NCBI RefSeq assembly: GCF_021442025.1
Contig: NZ_CP090446.1
Location: forward strand, 1,984,001-2,048,000
DNA from: Sphingobacterium sp. SRCM116780
GTDB taxonomy: Bacteria; Bacteroidota; Bacteroidia; Sphingobacteriales; Sphingobacteriaceae
Reading direction: 5' to 3'
Length of the DNA stretch: 64,000 nucleotides
Under the pieces are notes generated by a model. The model saw only the letters and a list, made by a program, of their open reading frames with translations, ran no database searches and was not told the origin of the DNA. Position numbers and translations under genes: made by a program. Positions 56,478 to 64,000 of this stretch are shown here, in pieces (within the stretch, counting starts at the first letter, position 1; the number at the start of each line of letters is the position of its first letter).

Positions 56478-57662
56478 ATGAAGGATTTAATTTATCTTGA
56501 CAATAATGCAACGACAAAAATTATAGATCAAGTATGGGATACGATGGTCCCTTATTTTATCCATAATTATGCAAATGCTTCCAGTCTCTATCACAGCATG
56601 GGACGGGAAGCAAATAGTGCCATAGAAAAGGCCAGAAGTCAAGTTTCAAAAGCCTTAAATTGCCAAACAAAAGAAATTTTCTTCAATTCAGGTGCTACTG
56701 AATCCATCAATACCGTACTAAAAGGTGTTTATAAAAATTATCAGTCCAAAGGAAAGCATATCATCACTGCCAAAACAGAACATAAGGCCGTTCTAACCAC
56801 CCTAGAAAATTTAGAAAAAGAAGGCGCCCTCATCACCTATCTTGAGGTAGATCGTGCTGGAAACATAGATCTTTCGGCTTTAGAACAAAGCATTACACCA
56901 AAGACCATTATGCTATGTCTAATGGCTGCGAATAATGAAACAGGTTTAGTTCACCCTCTTGACGACATTGCGCAGATTTGTAAAAATAAAGATTGTTTAT
57001 TTTTTTGTGATGCGACACAATATATCGGTAAACTACCCTTAGATCTTTCAAAAACAGAAATTGACATCCTGTGCTTGAGTGCACATAAGTTCCATGGTCC
57101 CAAAGGCATTGGGGCATTGTTTATCAGACGGAAAACAAAACCGATACAAATTCATCCTTTAATAGAAGGTGGTGGACAAGAGCATGGTTTTCGTGCAGGT
57201 ACTTATAATGTCCCGAATATTGTCGGTCTGGGAAATGCAATTGCTTATTTTCAAGAAAATAACAGAGACGCTAAGGAAATAGCACATTTAAGAGATTACT
57301 TAGAAACAGCATTATGTGAACTACCTGAAGTTTATGTGCATGCAAAACAGGCTCCCCGACTTCCAAACACAGCGTCCATTTGCTTTAGACATATAACCGC
57401 AAGTGAGCTTATGACTTCTTGTCCACAGTTAGCATTATCATCTGGCTCTGCTTGTGTAAGTGGAACCAGAGACCCTTCTCATGTTTTACTAGCCATGGGA
57501 ATCTCAAAAGAAGATGCATTAGCCACTGTTCGTTTTAGTTTGAGTACGTTAACAACACAAGAAGAAGTGAACAAAACCATTGAATTGATTAAGAAAGCCG
57601 TTCAAAAGGTTAGAGAACACTCTCCTATTTGGCAATTGTTCCAAGCTGGACTTATTACGTAA
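56478..57662 (+). CDS. Cysteine desulfurase (IscS/NifS class)
   Basis: A 394-residue PLP enzyme supplying sulfur for Fe-S clusters or tRNA thiolation. ATG at 56478 gives MKDLIYLDNNATTKI, the family start; the longer frame from 56292 overlaps the DUF983 gene. GATESINTVLKG, AANNETGLVHPLDDI, LSAHKFHGPKGIGAL (PLP Lys) and SSGSACVSGTRDPSHVL (catalytic Cys loop) are present. The IscA-type gene follows 91 bases downstream on the same strand, supporting an Fe-S role; a TTG/TAC-TTTG promoter may separate them. Confidence 0.93.
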   Translation: MKDLIYLDNNATTKIIDQVWDTMVPYFIHNYANASSLYHSMGREANSAIEKARSQVSKALNCQTKEIFFNSGATESINTVLKGVYKNYQSKGKHIITAKTEHKAVLTTLENLEKEGALITYLEVDRAGNIDLSALEQSITPKTIMLCLMAANNETGLVHPLDDIAQICKNKDCLFFCDATQYIGKLPLDLSKTEIDILCLSAHKFHGPKGIGALFIRRKTKPIQIHPLIEGGGQEHGFRAGTYNVPNIVGLGNAIAYFQENNRDAKEIAHLRDYLETALCELPEVYVHAKQAPRLPNTASICFRHITASELMTSCPQLALSSGSACVSGTRDPSHVLLAMGISKEDALATVRFSLSTLTTQEEVNKTIELIKKAVQKVREHSPIWQLFQAGLIT

Positions 57663-57688
57663 TTATTACATTCACACGTACTTTTAAA

Positions 57689-57719
57689 TTGGAAATAATA
57701 AAGAAGTTAGCGTACTTTG
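57689..57719 (+). promoter_or_regulatory. Promoter of the IscA-type gene
   Basis: TTGG at 57689-57692 and TACTTTG at 57713-57719, 20 bases apart; the -7 half has one base less than TAnnTTTG. It lies 34 bases before the ATG. Confidence 0.4.
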
Positions 57720-57753
57720 TAGTATTAGAAATAAATTACAATTATTCAGCACT

Positions 57754-58080
57754 ATGGTAACCATTACAGATAAAGCAAAATCTCGACTTGATGAGATTAT
57801 GAATACTGAAAATTATGACAGCAGTTACTTTGTACGTGTTGCTGTTGAAAGTGGGGGCTGTTCTGGCTTAAGCTACAAGTTGGATTTTGACAATGAAGAA
57901 AAAAAGGGAGATCAATTTTGTGAAGATAAGGGTGTCAGAATTTGTTTAGATATTAAATCGTTTTTGTATTTAGCAGGAACAGAGCTTGACTATACAGACG
58001 GGTTGACAGGAAAAGGATTTGAATTCCATAATCCAAATGCAACAAGAACATGTGCCTGTGGAGAGAGTTTCTCTGTCTAA
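57754..58080 (+). CDS. IscA/ErpA-type iron-sulfur carrier protein
   Basis: A 108-residue HesB/IscA protein. The three conserved Cys are in ESGGCSGLSYKL and TCACGESF (C.C at the end), with YTDGLTGKGFEFHNPNAT before them: the complete A-type carrier signature. It assembles or passes 2Fe-2S or 4Fe-4S clusters. The cysteine desulfurase gene lies directly upstream. No IscU or SUF genes are in the window. Confidence 0.93.
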   Translation: MVTITDKAKSRLDEIMNTENYDSSYFVRVAVESGGCSGLSYKLDFDNEEKKGDQFCEDKGVRICLDIKSFLYLAGTELDYTDGLTGKGFEFHNPNATRTCACGESFSV

Positions 58081-58102
58081 AAAATATAACAATCATGATA
58101 CA

Positions 58103-58136
58103 AAGAAGGTCATCATAGTACTATGATGACCTTCTT
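58103..58136 (+). terminator. Terminator of the IscA-type gene
   Basis: A perfect 34-bp palindrome centred on TAGTACTA, with AAGAAGGTCATCA arms, followed by TATTT. It starts 23 bases after the stop. Confidence 0.75.
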
Positions 58137-58221
58137 ATTTAAAAAACACTATCAATTTCTTTAATTTTTTGCCATAAAATCAAAAATAAAGGAACTTGTA
58201 AATAAATTTACCAACAAGACC

Positions 58222-58250
58222 TTGTAATATCTGAAATATTGCTATTTTTG
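58222..58250 (+). promoter_or_regulatory. Promoter of asnA
   Basis: TTG at 58222-58224 and TATTTTTG at 58243-58250, 18 bases apart: a close match to the Bacteroidetes TTG/TAnnTTTG consensus. A transcript would start near 58257, leaving about 100 bases of untranslated leader before the ATG at 58360. Confidence 0.6.
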
Positions 58251-58359
58251 ACCCTAGGGAAAATTACCGAATTTGTTGAAAAGAATTGCTTACATCAAAT
58301 TCTACACAAAAAATAAAAAATAGTTCACCAATTAAGCTATTTTTTGATATACATATTTC

Positions 58360-59367
58360 ATGGATAAAAGAACGTTATTAAAAACTGAGGTTGCAATTAG
58401 TTTTGTGAAGGATACTTTTGCACAACAACTTAGAAATAATTTAGGGTTAATTCCGATATCATCACCATTAGTGGTATTAGATAGTACAGGGATAAACGAT
58501 GATTTAAATGGCATAGAAAGACCTGTTGCTTTCCCAATCAAATCATTACAGGATCGTAAAGCTGTGGTGGTTCATTCGCTAGCGAAATGGAAACGTTTAC
58601 GCTTAAAAGAATTGGAATTGGAAATAGGTGAAGGCGTATTAACCGATATGCGCGCGCTTCGTCCTGATGAGGACTACACACCTATTCATTCCATTTATGT
58701 AGACCAATGGGATTGGGAAAAAACAATCGCATTCGATCAACGGAAGTTTTCTTTCTTAAAGGAAACAGTACTCAAAATATACGATGCCTTACGTTTTACA
58801 GAAAAGCAGGTAGAACGTCAGTATCCTGATATTAAAGCAGTCTTACCAGAAGAAATTACGTTCATTTCATCTGAAGATCTATTGCAAAAATATCCTTCAT
58901 TCACACCAAAAGAAAGAGAAAATGCAATTGCCAAAGAGTACGGTGCTGTATTTATTTATGGAATTGGTGGAGTTTTAACAAATGGTGAAGCGCATGACGG
59001 TCGTGCTGCGGATTATGATGATTGGAGTACTGAAAATGGAAATGGTACAAATGGTCTAAACGGAGATATCTTAGTTTGGAACCCTGTTCTAAATACGGCT
59101 TTCGAACTTTCTTCTATGGGCATACGCGTTGATAAAACGGCTTTACAAAGACAATTAGAAATAAGAAATAATGCAGAACGCGCGCAATTGGCTTTTCACC
59201 AAATGCTGTTAAAAGATGAGCTACCAGAATCTATTGGTGGTGGTATTGGTCAATCACGTGTTTGTATGTTTATGCTTAAAAAATCACATATCGGTGAAGT
59301 GCAAGTCAGCATATGGGATGAACAAGAAAAACAGGCATTGCAACAAAAAGGGATCAATCTCTTATAA
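58360..59367 (+). CDS. asnA: Aspartate--ammonia ligase (asparagine synthetase A)
   Basis: A 335-residue class II aminoacyl-tRNA-synthetase-like enzyme forming asparagine from aspartate, ammonia and ATP. TEVAISFVKDTFAQQL, GINDDLNGIERPVAFPIK, VHSLAKWKRLRLKELELEIGEG, HSIYVDQWDWEK and ESIGGGIGQSRVCMFML are AsnA motifs. Length is normal (about 330). Monocistronic with a clean promoter and terminator. Confidence 0.95.
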   Translation: MDKRTLLKTEVAISFVKDTFAQQLRNNLGLIPISSPLVVLDSTGINDDLNGIERPVAFPIKSLQDRKAVVVHSLAKWKRLRLKELELEIGEGVLTDMRALRPDEDYTPIHSIYVDQWDWEKTIAFDQRKFSFLKETVLKIYDALRFTEKQVERQYPDIKAVLPEEITFISSEDLLQKYPSFTPKERENAIAKEYGAVFIYGIGGVLTNGEAHDGRAADYDDWSTENGNGTNGLNGDILVWNPVLNTAFELSSMGIRVDKTALQRQLEIRNNAERAQLAFHQMLLKDELPESIGGGIGQSRVCMFMLKKSHIGEVQVSIWDEQEKQALQQKGINLL

Positions 59368-59390
59368 GCGTTTTCTGAAATCGAGATAAG

Positions 59391-59408
59391 GGTCTGCAAT
59401 AGCAGACC
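59391..59408 (+). terminator. Terminator of asnA
   Basis: Arms GGTCTGC (59391-59397) and GCAGACC (59402-59408), followed by a six-T run. Confidence 0.7.
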
Positions 59409-59429
59409 TTTTTTATGTAATAGTTTGTG

Positions 59430-59437
59430 TACTTTTG
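59430..59437 (+). promoter_or_regulatory. -7 box four bases before the helicase start
   Basis: TACTTTTG then CGCT then ATG at 59442; matches TAnnTTTG exactly. No -33 TTG is obvious. Confidence 0.4.
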
Positions 59438-59441
59438 CGCT

Positions 59442-60746
59442 ATGCAAATAGAAGCCATATTAAATAAGCTCCATATCTCCGCTTTAAATGAAATGCAACA
59501 GGAAGTATTGGATAAATTTCAAGAAAAAGAAAATCTCCTCTTACTTTCTCCAACCGGTTCCGGTAAAACATTAGCTTTTGCACTTGCTTTGATGAAAACA
59601 TTAAAACCTGATGCAACCGATATTCAAGCTTTAATCTTGGTACCTACTCGTGAATTGGCTTTGCAAATCGAACAGGTCTTAAAAAAAGTAGCTACTGGAT
59701 TCAAAATAACCTGCTGTTATGGTGGTCATGATACCAAAACCGAAAGAAATAACTTAAAAAATCCTCCCGCTATTCTTATTGGAACTCCTGGTCGAATTGT
59801 TTACCATTTAGATGGAAAGTATATCAATACCGATCAGATCAAAACATTAGTATTAGATGAATTTGATAAATCTTTGGAATTAGGTTTTCAAGATCAGATG
59901 TCTTTCATTATTGATCATCTGCAGCAGCTAGAAACGCGTATATTAACTTCTGCAACAGCAATGAAAGAAATACCAGATTTTACAGGTATCTCCTCTTCTA
60001 TTGAGGTTAATTATCTGAATCATATACAAAGTGCTCCTGCATTAACTATAAAAAAGGTAGTAGTACCTGTGCAGAAGAAGCTGGAAGCATTGTTTAATCT
60101 GCTATGTAAAATTGGTAATCAGAAAGTCTTGATCTTTTGTAATCACCGTGATGCAGTAGATCATATCAGTGAATTATTACAGAATCGTGAAATTATACAT
60201 GATGTATTCCATGGAGGTTTAGAACAAAGTGATCGAGAACTGGCTTTATTAAAATTCAGAAATAATAGTAATCATATTCTCATCACAACAGATCTTGCTG
60301 CTAGAGGGCTTGATATCCCTGAAATTGATGCCATTATCCATTATCAACTGCCTTATAAAGAAGATGATTTTACGCACAGAAATGGTAGAACTGCCCGCAT
60401 GCAGGCAAAAGGAGAAGTTTTTATCATTTTGAAACCAGAAGAAGATTATCCATACGTTTCAAATGAAATTGAAACTGAACAGATAGATGGTGATTATGAT
60501 CTTCCTAAAAATTCAGAATTCGCAACGTTATACATTTCTGCAGGTAAAAAAGATAAGGTAAACAAGATCGATATTGTCGGCTTCTTACTCAACCTAGATC
60601 AAATTGAAAAGAATGACGTAGGGATCATTGAAGTAAAAGACAGAGAGTCATTTGTTGCAGTCAAACGTGCATTGGTCAGTACCATCTTAAAACATTCCAA
60701 TCTAGGAAAAATTAAAGGAAAAAAAATCAGAATATTGAGAAGTTAA
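59442..60746 (+). CDS. DEAD-box RNA helicase
   Basis: A 434-residue SF2 helicase from ATG 59442 (MQIEAILNKLHISALNEMQQEVL); the in-frame upstream ATG is 15 bases back. Motifs: Q-motif region, LLLSPTGSGKTLAFALAL (motif I), PTRELALQIEQVL (Ia), PAILIGTPGRIVYHL, VLDEFDK (II, here DEFD instead of DEAD), TSATAMKEIP (III) and, in the second domain, LIFCNHRDAVDHI, ITTDLAARGLDIPEIDAIIHYQLP and HRNGRTARMQ (VI). A short C-terminal domain follows. Motif II DEFD is a variant of DEAD. Likely acts in rRNA or mRNA remodelling. The -7 box ends four bases before the start codon. Confidence 0.92.
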   Translation: MQIEAILNKLHISALNEMQQEVLDKFQEKENLLLLSPTGSGKTLAFALALMKTLKPDATDIQALILVPTRELALQIEQVLKKVATGFKITCCYGGHDTKTERNNLKNPPAILIGTPGRIVYHLDGKYINTDQIKTLVLDEFDKSLELGFQDQMSFIIDHLQQLETRILTSATAMKEIPDFTGISSSIEVNYLNHIQSAPALTIKKVVVPVQKKLEALFNLLCKIGNQKVLIFCNHRDAVDHISELLQNREIIHDVFHGGLEQSDRELALLKFRNNSNHILITTDLAARGLDIPEIDAIIHYQLPYKEDDFTHRNGRTARMQAKGEVFIILKPEEDYPYVSNEIETEQIDGDYDLPKNSEFATLYISAGKKDKVNKIDIVGFLLNLDQIEKNDVGIIEVKDRESFVAVKRALVSTILKHSNLGKIKGKKIRILRS

Positions 60747-60774
60747 GGAAGCCATCCTTTTCAAAATATATTAA

Positions 60775-60817
60775 AAAATACCAGATGAAGTCATTCCGAT
60801 CTTCAATCTGGTATTTT
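60775..60817 (+). terminator. Terminator of the helicase gene
   Basis: Arms AAAATACCAGATGAAG (60775-60790) and CTTCAATCTGGTATTTT (60801-60817), followed by a T-run. Confidence 0.75.
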
Positions 60818-60876
60818 TTTCACCATCTCTTTGACATTTTTCTTATCTTGTCTCATCTTAAATCTAATCTAAAACA

Positions 60877-62736
60877 ATGAAAAAAGGAATTACTATTTTT
60901 TCAGCGCTTCTTATTGCTTTTTCATTTAAAGCAGCAGCTCAATCAACTGCTGAATCTAACTATGTAAAAGAGCATTATGAAAAAACTGAAATTGCTATAC
61001 CGATGCGAGATGGTGTAAAATTATTTACCACCATCTATTCTCCTAAAGACAAAAGTCAATCATATCCAGTTTTACTAAATCGTACACCTTACACTGTTGG
61101 GCCTTATGGCCCTAATGAATATAAGCCAAGTTTAGGAAATTTCCCTGCAATGGCTAAAGAAGGATATATTTTTGTTTATCAAGATGTTCGCGGAAAATGG
61201 ATGAGCGAAGGAACTTTTGAAGATGTAAGACCCACTACCTTAAAAAAAGGTAAAAAAGATATTGATGAAAGTACAGATACCTACGATTTATTAGAGTGGT
61301 TGAGTAAAAATTTAAAAAACTACAACGGGAAAGCTGGTATGTATGGCATTTCTTATCCCGGATTTTATTCTACGGTAAGTCTTGTTAAAACACATCCATC
61401 TTTAAAGGCTGTTTCACCACAAGCACCTGTAACAAACTGGTATATCGGAGATGATTTTCACCACAATGGTGTTTTGTTTACAGGTGACGCGTTCAAGTTT
61501 ATGTCAAGCTTTGGCATTCCTCGTCCTCAACCGATTACACCCAACCAAGCGCCTCACACTTTTCAATACCCTTCCAAAGATGTCTATCAATTTTATCTAA
61601 CTGGGGGAACAGCGAAAGATTTAAAAAACACTTATTTTGCGGATTCTGTTAAATTTTGGAATGATGCATTTGCACATCCTCATTATGATCAGTTTTGGAA
61701 AGACCGATTAATTTTACCTCATCTTACCAATGTAAAACCTGCTGTGATGATTGTTGGAGGGTTCTTTGATGCTGAAGATGCATACGGAACTTTCGAAACC
61801 TACAAAAAGATTGAAGAACAGAATCCACAAAACAAATCTATACTTGTCGCAGGACCTTGGTTCCATGGCGGTTGGGTTCGAAGTGATGGTAGCTCTTTTG
61901 GTGACATTCAATTTGATCAAAAAACAAGTGTGACTTATCAAGAAAAATTTGAGCTTCCTTTTTTCAACTATTATTTAAAGGGAAAAGGCGATTTTAAAGC
62001 TGCTGAAGCGAATATTTTCGTAACAGGAAGCAACCAATGGAAAAGCTTTGATAAATGGCCACCAAAGGATGTAGAAGACAAAAAGCTGTATTTACAACCA
62101 CAGGGTAAACTTGATTTTGAAAAAGTAGGTCGTACCGATTCTTGGGACGAATATGTCAGCGATCCAAACAAACCAGTACCTTATCAAGGTGGTGTCATGG
62201 AAAGCAGAACACGCGAATACATGATTGATGATCAACGATTCGCTAGTTCGCGACCTGATGTAATGGTTTATCAAACCGAACCTTTGACAGCGGATATAAC
62301 AATCGTTGGCCCAATTAAAAACTTTTTGAAAGTGTCTACTTCGGGTACAGATGCAGATTATGTAGTCAAATTAATCGATGTATATCCAGCCAATAGTCCA
62401 TCTTTCAACAACAAAGTAATGGATGGGTATCAAATGTTGGTTCGTGGAGAGATTATGGCGGGTAAGTATAGGAATAGTTTTGAAAAAGCGGAACCTATGC
62501 AACCAGGTTTTGTTACTGACATCAAATATACCATGCCCGATGTAGCACATACATTCAAAAAAGGACATCGTATCATGATTCAAGTGCAAAATACCTGGTT
62601 CCCAATTGCCGAGAGGAATCCACAACAATTTTTTGAAGGTTATGAGGCAACAGCAACTGATTATAGAAAAGCAACACACCGTATTTTTCATGATGTGAAT
62701 AACGCTTCTTATATTGAATTCAGTGTCTTAAAATAA
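60877..62736 (+). CDS. Secreted CocE/NonD-type hydrolase (alpha-amino-acid-ester hydrolase-like)
   Basis: A 619-residue protein with a signal peptide (MKKGITIFSALLIAFSFKAAA). IAIPMRDGVKLFTTIYSPK opens the alpha/beta-hydrolase. The nucleophile is in GMYGISYPGF (Ser of GISYPG), the Asp in GGFFDAEDAYG and the His in GPWFHGGWVRSDG. Beyond about residue 385 is the jelly-roll domain (FVTGSNQWKSFDKWPPK, LTADITIVGPIKNFLKVSTSGTDADYVVKLIDVYP) of the CocE/X-Pro dipeptidyl-peptidase superfamily. It may cleave amino-acid esters, beta-lactam side chains or peptides; the substrate is unknown. The neighbouring membrane gene lies four bases downstream. Confidence 0.9.
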   Translation: MKKGITIFSALLIAFSFKAAAQSTAESNYVKEHYEKTEIAIPMRDGVKLFTTIYSPKDKSQSYPVLLNRTPYTVGPYGPNEYKPSLGNFPAMAKEGYIFVYQDVRGKWMSEGTFEDVRPTTLKKGKKDIDESTDTYDLLEWLSKNLKNYNGKAGMYGISYPGFYSTVSLVKTHPSLKAVSPQAPVTNWYIGDDFHHNGVLFTGDAFKFMSSFGIPRPQPITPNQAPHTFQYPSKDVYQFYLTGGTAKDLKNTYFADSVKFWNDAFAHPHYDQFWKDRLILPHLTNVKPAVMIVGGFFDAEDAYGTFETYKKIEEQNPQNKSILVAGPWFHGGWVRSDGSSFGDIQFDQKTSVTYQEKFELPFFNYYLKGKGDFKAAEANIFVTGSNQWKSFDKWPPKDVEDKKLYLQPQGKLDFEKVGRTDSWDEYVSDPNKPVPYQGGVMESRTREYMIDDQRFASSRPDVMVYQTEPLTADITIVGPIKNFLKVSTSGTDADYVVKLIDVYPANSPSFNNKVMDGYQMLVRGEIMAGKYRNSFEKAEPMQPGFVTDIKYTMPDVAHTFKKGHRIMIQVQNTWFPIAERNPQQFFEGYEATATDYRKATHRIFHDVNNASYIEFSVLK

Positions 62737-62740
62737 TCAA

Positions 62741-63208
62741 ATGCAATACCCTTTTTTTCTTGCCCTACATTCGGCTACACGATGGATAATCACGCTCTGT
62801 ATGATCATTTTATTGTTCCGAGCTTATTTTGGATGGAAAAAAGGGTATTCATTTTCAAAAAAAGATACCATTCTTCAAGTTTCGACGCTGCTACTATTGT
62901 ATCTACAGTTTGTTCTTGGAATAACACTGTATTTCGAGAGTCCTATTGTTGATTATTTCTTAGAAAACTTCAAAGAAGCGATCAAGCTTCGTCAGGTTCG
63001 ATTTTTTGGAATGGAGCATATCACGATGATGGCAATTGGCATCTTTGTATTTAGTATTGGTGTGGTCAAAGGTTTCAAAAAAGAAAGCAGTGTAGATAAA
63101 TTTAGAACTATATTTATCTACACTGCTTGGACTATTTTGATCATCTTCACTTCTATCCCCTGGGAATTCTCGCCATTAACGAGTAGACCTAGTTTTAGAG
63201 CGTTCTAA
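62741..63208 (+). CDS. Four-helix membrane protein, cytochrome-b-like
   Basis: A 155-residue integral membrane protein. Four hydrophobic helices: ALHSATRWIITLCMIILLFRAYF, TLLLLYLQFVLGITLYF, ITMMAIGIFVFSIGVV and IFIYTAWTILIIFTSI. Only two histidines occur, H10 in the first helix and H93 in MEHITMM, so a heme-binding pair is conceivable but not shown. It follows the CocE-type gene by four bases. Conserved hypothetical proteins of this shape are sometimes annotated as cytochrome b; I do not commit to that. Confidence 0.7.
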   Translation: MQYPFFLALHSATRWIITLCMIILLFRAYFGWKKGYSFSKKDTILQVSTLLLLYLQFVLGITLYFESPIVDYFLENFKEAIKLRQVRFFGMEHITMMAIGIFVFSIGVVKGFKKESSVDKFRTIFIYTAWTILIIFTSIPWEFSPLTSRPSFRAF

Positions 63209-63214
63209 GAAGCT

Positions 63215-64000
63215 TTATTCTCCCTTCCAATCTGGAGTCCTTTTTTCTACTCGCGCATCCATACCCTCTTTAAAATCATGACTTGTGCGCAATTTATCTA
63301 ATTGCTGCAACAAATAAGGATACTGTTCTGAAGATTTAAGATTCCTTAATTCTTTTGCTGACTCAAATCCCATTTTTACTGCTAATGGAGCTGCTGCTGT
63401 CAATTTGCTGATCAATGTTGAAAGTAATGTTGGCTTTTGATCCATTAATGCATATACCAATCCTAAATCTTGCATTTCTTGTGCTGTAGACACTTCGCCT
63501 CGAATACATAGATCTAATGCCTTATGATAAGGAAAATGCTTCAATAAACCCGCTAACACTTGAAATGGAAACAGTCCAATCTGTACTTCTGGCAAAGAGA
63601 ACTGGACATCTGTATACGCAAAGACATACGTACATTCCAAAATCAGAAGAAATCCTCCTGCAATGACATTACCCTCCACAACAGCTATGGAGGGTTTATT
63701 TAATTGTGACATAACCTCTCCCAAAGATAATTTCACATTAGGTATCTCATCAGATTGTTCGGCCAAATCCGGGTTTTCAAATGCTTTCAAATCCATGCCC
63801 GCACAAAAGACTGGACCTTCTGCCGCGAGTACGACGACACGAACATTGACATCATCATTGGCACATTGAATAGCATGATATATTTCACTAATCATGTGTG
63901 GAGTGAAAGCATTGCGTTTTTCCGGACGTGCTAACGTTAAATAGAAAACATGATTTTCAAGTTTGGTTTTAATAAACTTATAATTCACATCATTATGCAT
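63215..64000 (-). CDS. Enoyl-CoA hydratase/isomerase family protein (start may be outside window)
   Basis: At least 261 residues of a crotonase-fold protein; the first codon is ATG at 64000, at the window edge, so an earlier start cannot be excluded, although TKLENHVFYLTLARPEKRNAFTPHM is a normal start for the family. VVLAAEGPVFCAGMDLKAF (oxyanion strand), IAVVEGNVIAGGFLLILECTYVFA and FSLPEVQIGLFPFQVLAGLLKHF are present. The acidic residues of true hydratases are partly replaced: the second 'GG' loop lacks a Glu where crotonase has it (GNVIAGGFLL), so it could be another crotonase-type enzyme. Confidence 0.85.
   Translation of the reverse strand: MHNDVNYKFIKTKLENHVFYLTLARPEKRNAFTPHMISEIYHAIQCANDDVNVRVVVLAAEGPVFCAGMDLKAFENPDLAEQSDEIPNVKLSLGEVMSQLNKPSIAVVEGNVIAGGFLLILECTYVFAYTDVQFSLPEVQIGLFPFQVLAGLLKHFPYHKALDLCIRGEVSTAQEMQDLGLVYALMDQKPTLLSTLISKLTAAAPLAVKMGFESAKELRNLKSSEQYPYLLQQLDKLRTSHDFKEGMDARVEKRTPDWKGE

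Overview
The window is AT-rich chromosomal DNA from a Bacteroidetes bacterium, most likely Sphingobacteriaceae (Sphingobacterium or a close relative). Evidence for this: a short 286-residue primary sigma factor, several TAnnTTTG-type -7 boxes, almost no Shine-Dalgarno sequences, a PUR/DUF3276 protein, the rimP-nusA-infB order, and family-typical AraC, LytTR and DUF4126 genes. This placement is inference from gene content; no rRNA is present.

Positions 1 to about 6692 look like the right end of an integrated element. On the minus strand lies a translationally coupled three-gene operon: a nuclease-like effector, a middle component and an ABC ATPase of the DUF3732 type cut by the window edge. 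I read it as an ABC-three-component (ABC-3C) conflict system. It is followed by two small winged-helix/HTH genes with a possible gene relic, and by a proteasome-like Ntn hydrolase coupled to a 65-residue partner. The block ends at a 25-base copy of a tRNA-Ser 3' end followed by a terminator, as expected for an attachment site.

From 6.9 to 16.2 kb is an accessory stretch rich in regulators: a PEP-mutase/isocitrate-lyase-like enzyme, cupin and NTF2-like proteins, two AraC and one HxlR regulator, an atypical SDR, a quinone-reductase-like enzyme, a GYF/CD225 plus DUF2752 pair, and a secreted fusion of an SMP-30 beta-propeller with an acetolactate decarboxylase domain.

From 16.2 to 44.7 kb is mostly core: infB-nusA-rimP, a LexA-like regulator, PBP1A, rpoN, an agmatine pathway (aguB and aguA) with a subclass B1 metallo-beta-lactamase gene between them, a TPR protein, a frameshifted lipoprotein, lysC-lysA, an ADP-ribosylglycohydrolase flanked by imperfect repeats, serC-serA, icd, a Kef-type antiporter, a LolC-like permease and fmt.

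From 44.7 kb to the end are the primary sigma factor, an 0.8-kb non-coding stretch with large inverted repeats, an RDD protein and DUF4126 protein, a PUR protein, a LiaF-like/LytS/LytTR envelope-sensing operon with a beta-lactamase-like serine hydrolase, a hydroxyacid dehydrogenase coupled to a 47-residue protein, MscS, AraC, DUF983, cysteine desulfurase, an IscA-type protein, asnA, a DEAD-box helicase, a CocE-type hydrolase, a four-helix membrane protein and an enoyl-CoA hydratase running to the window edge.
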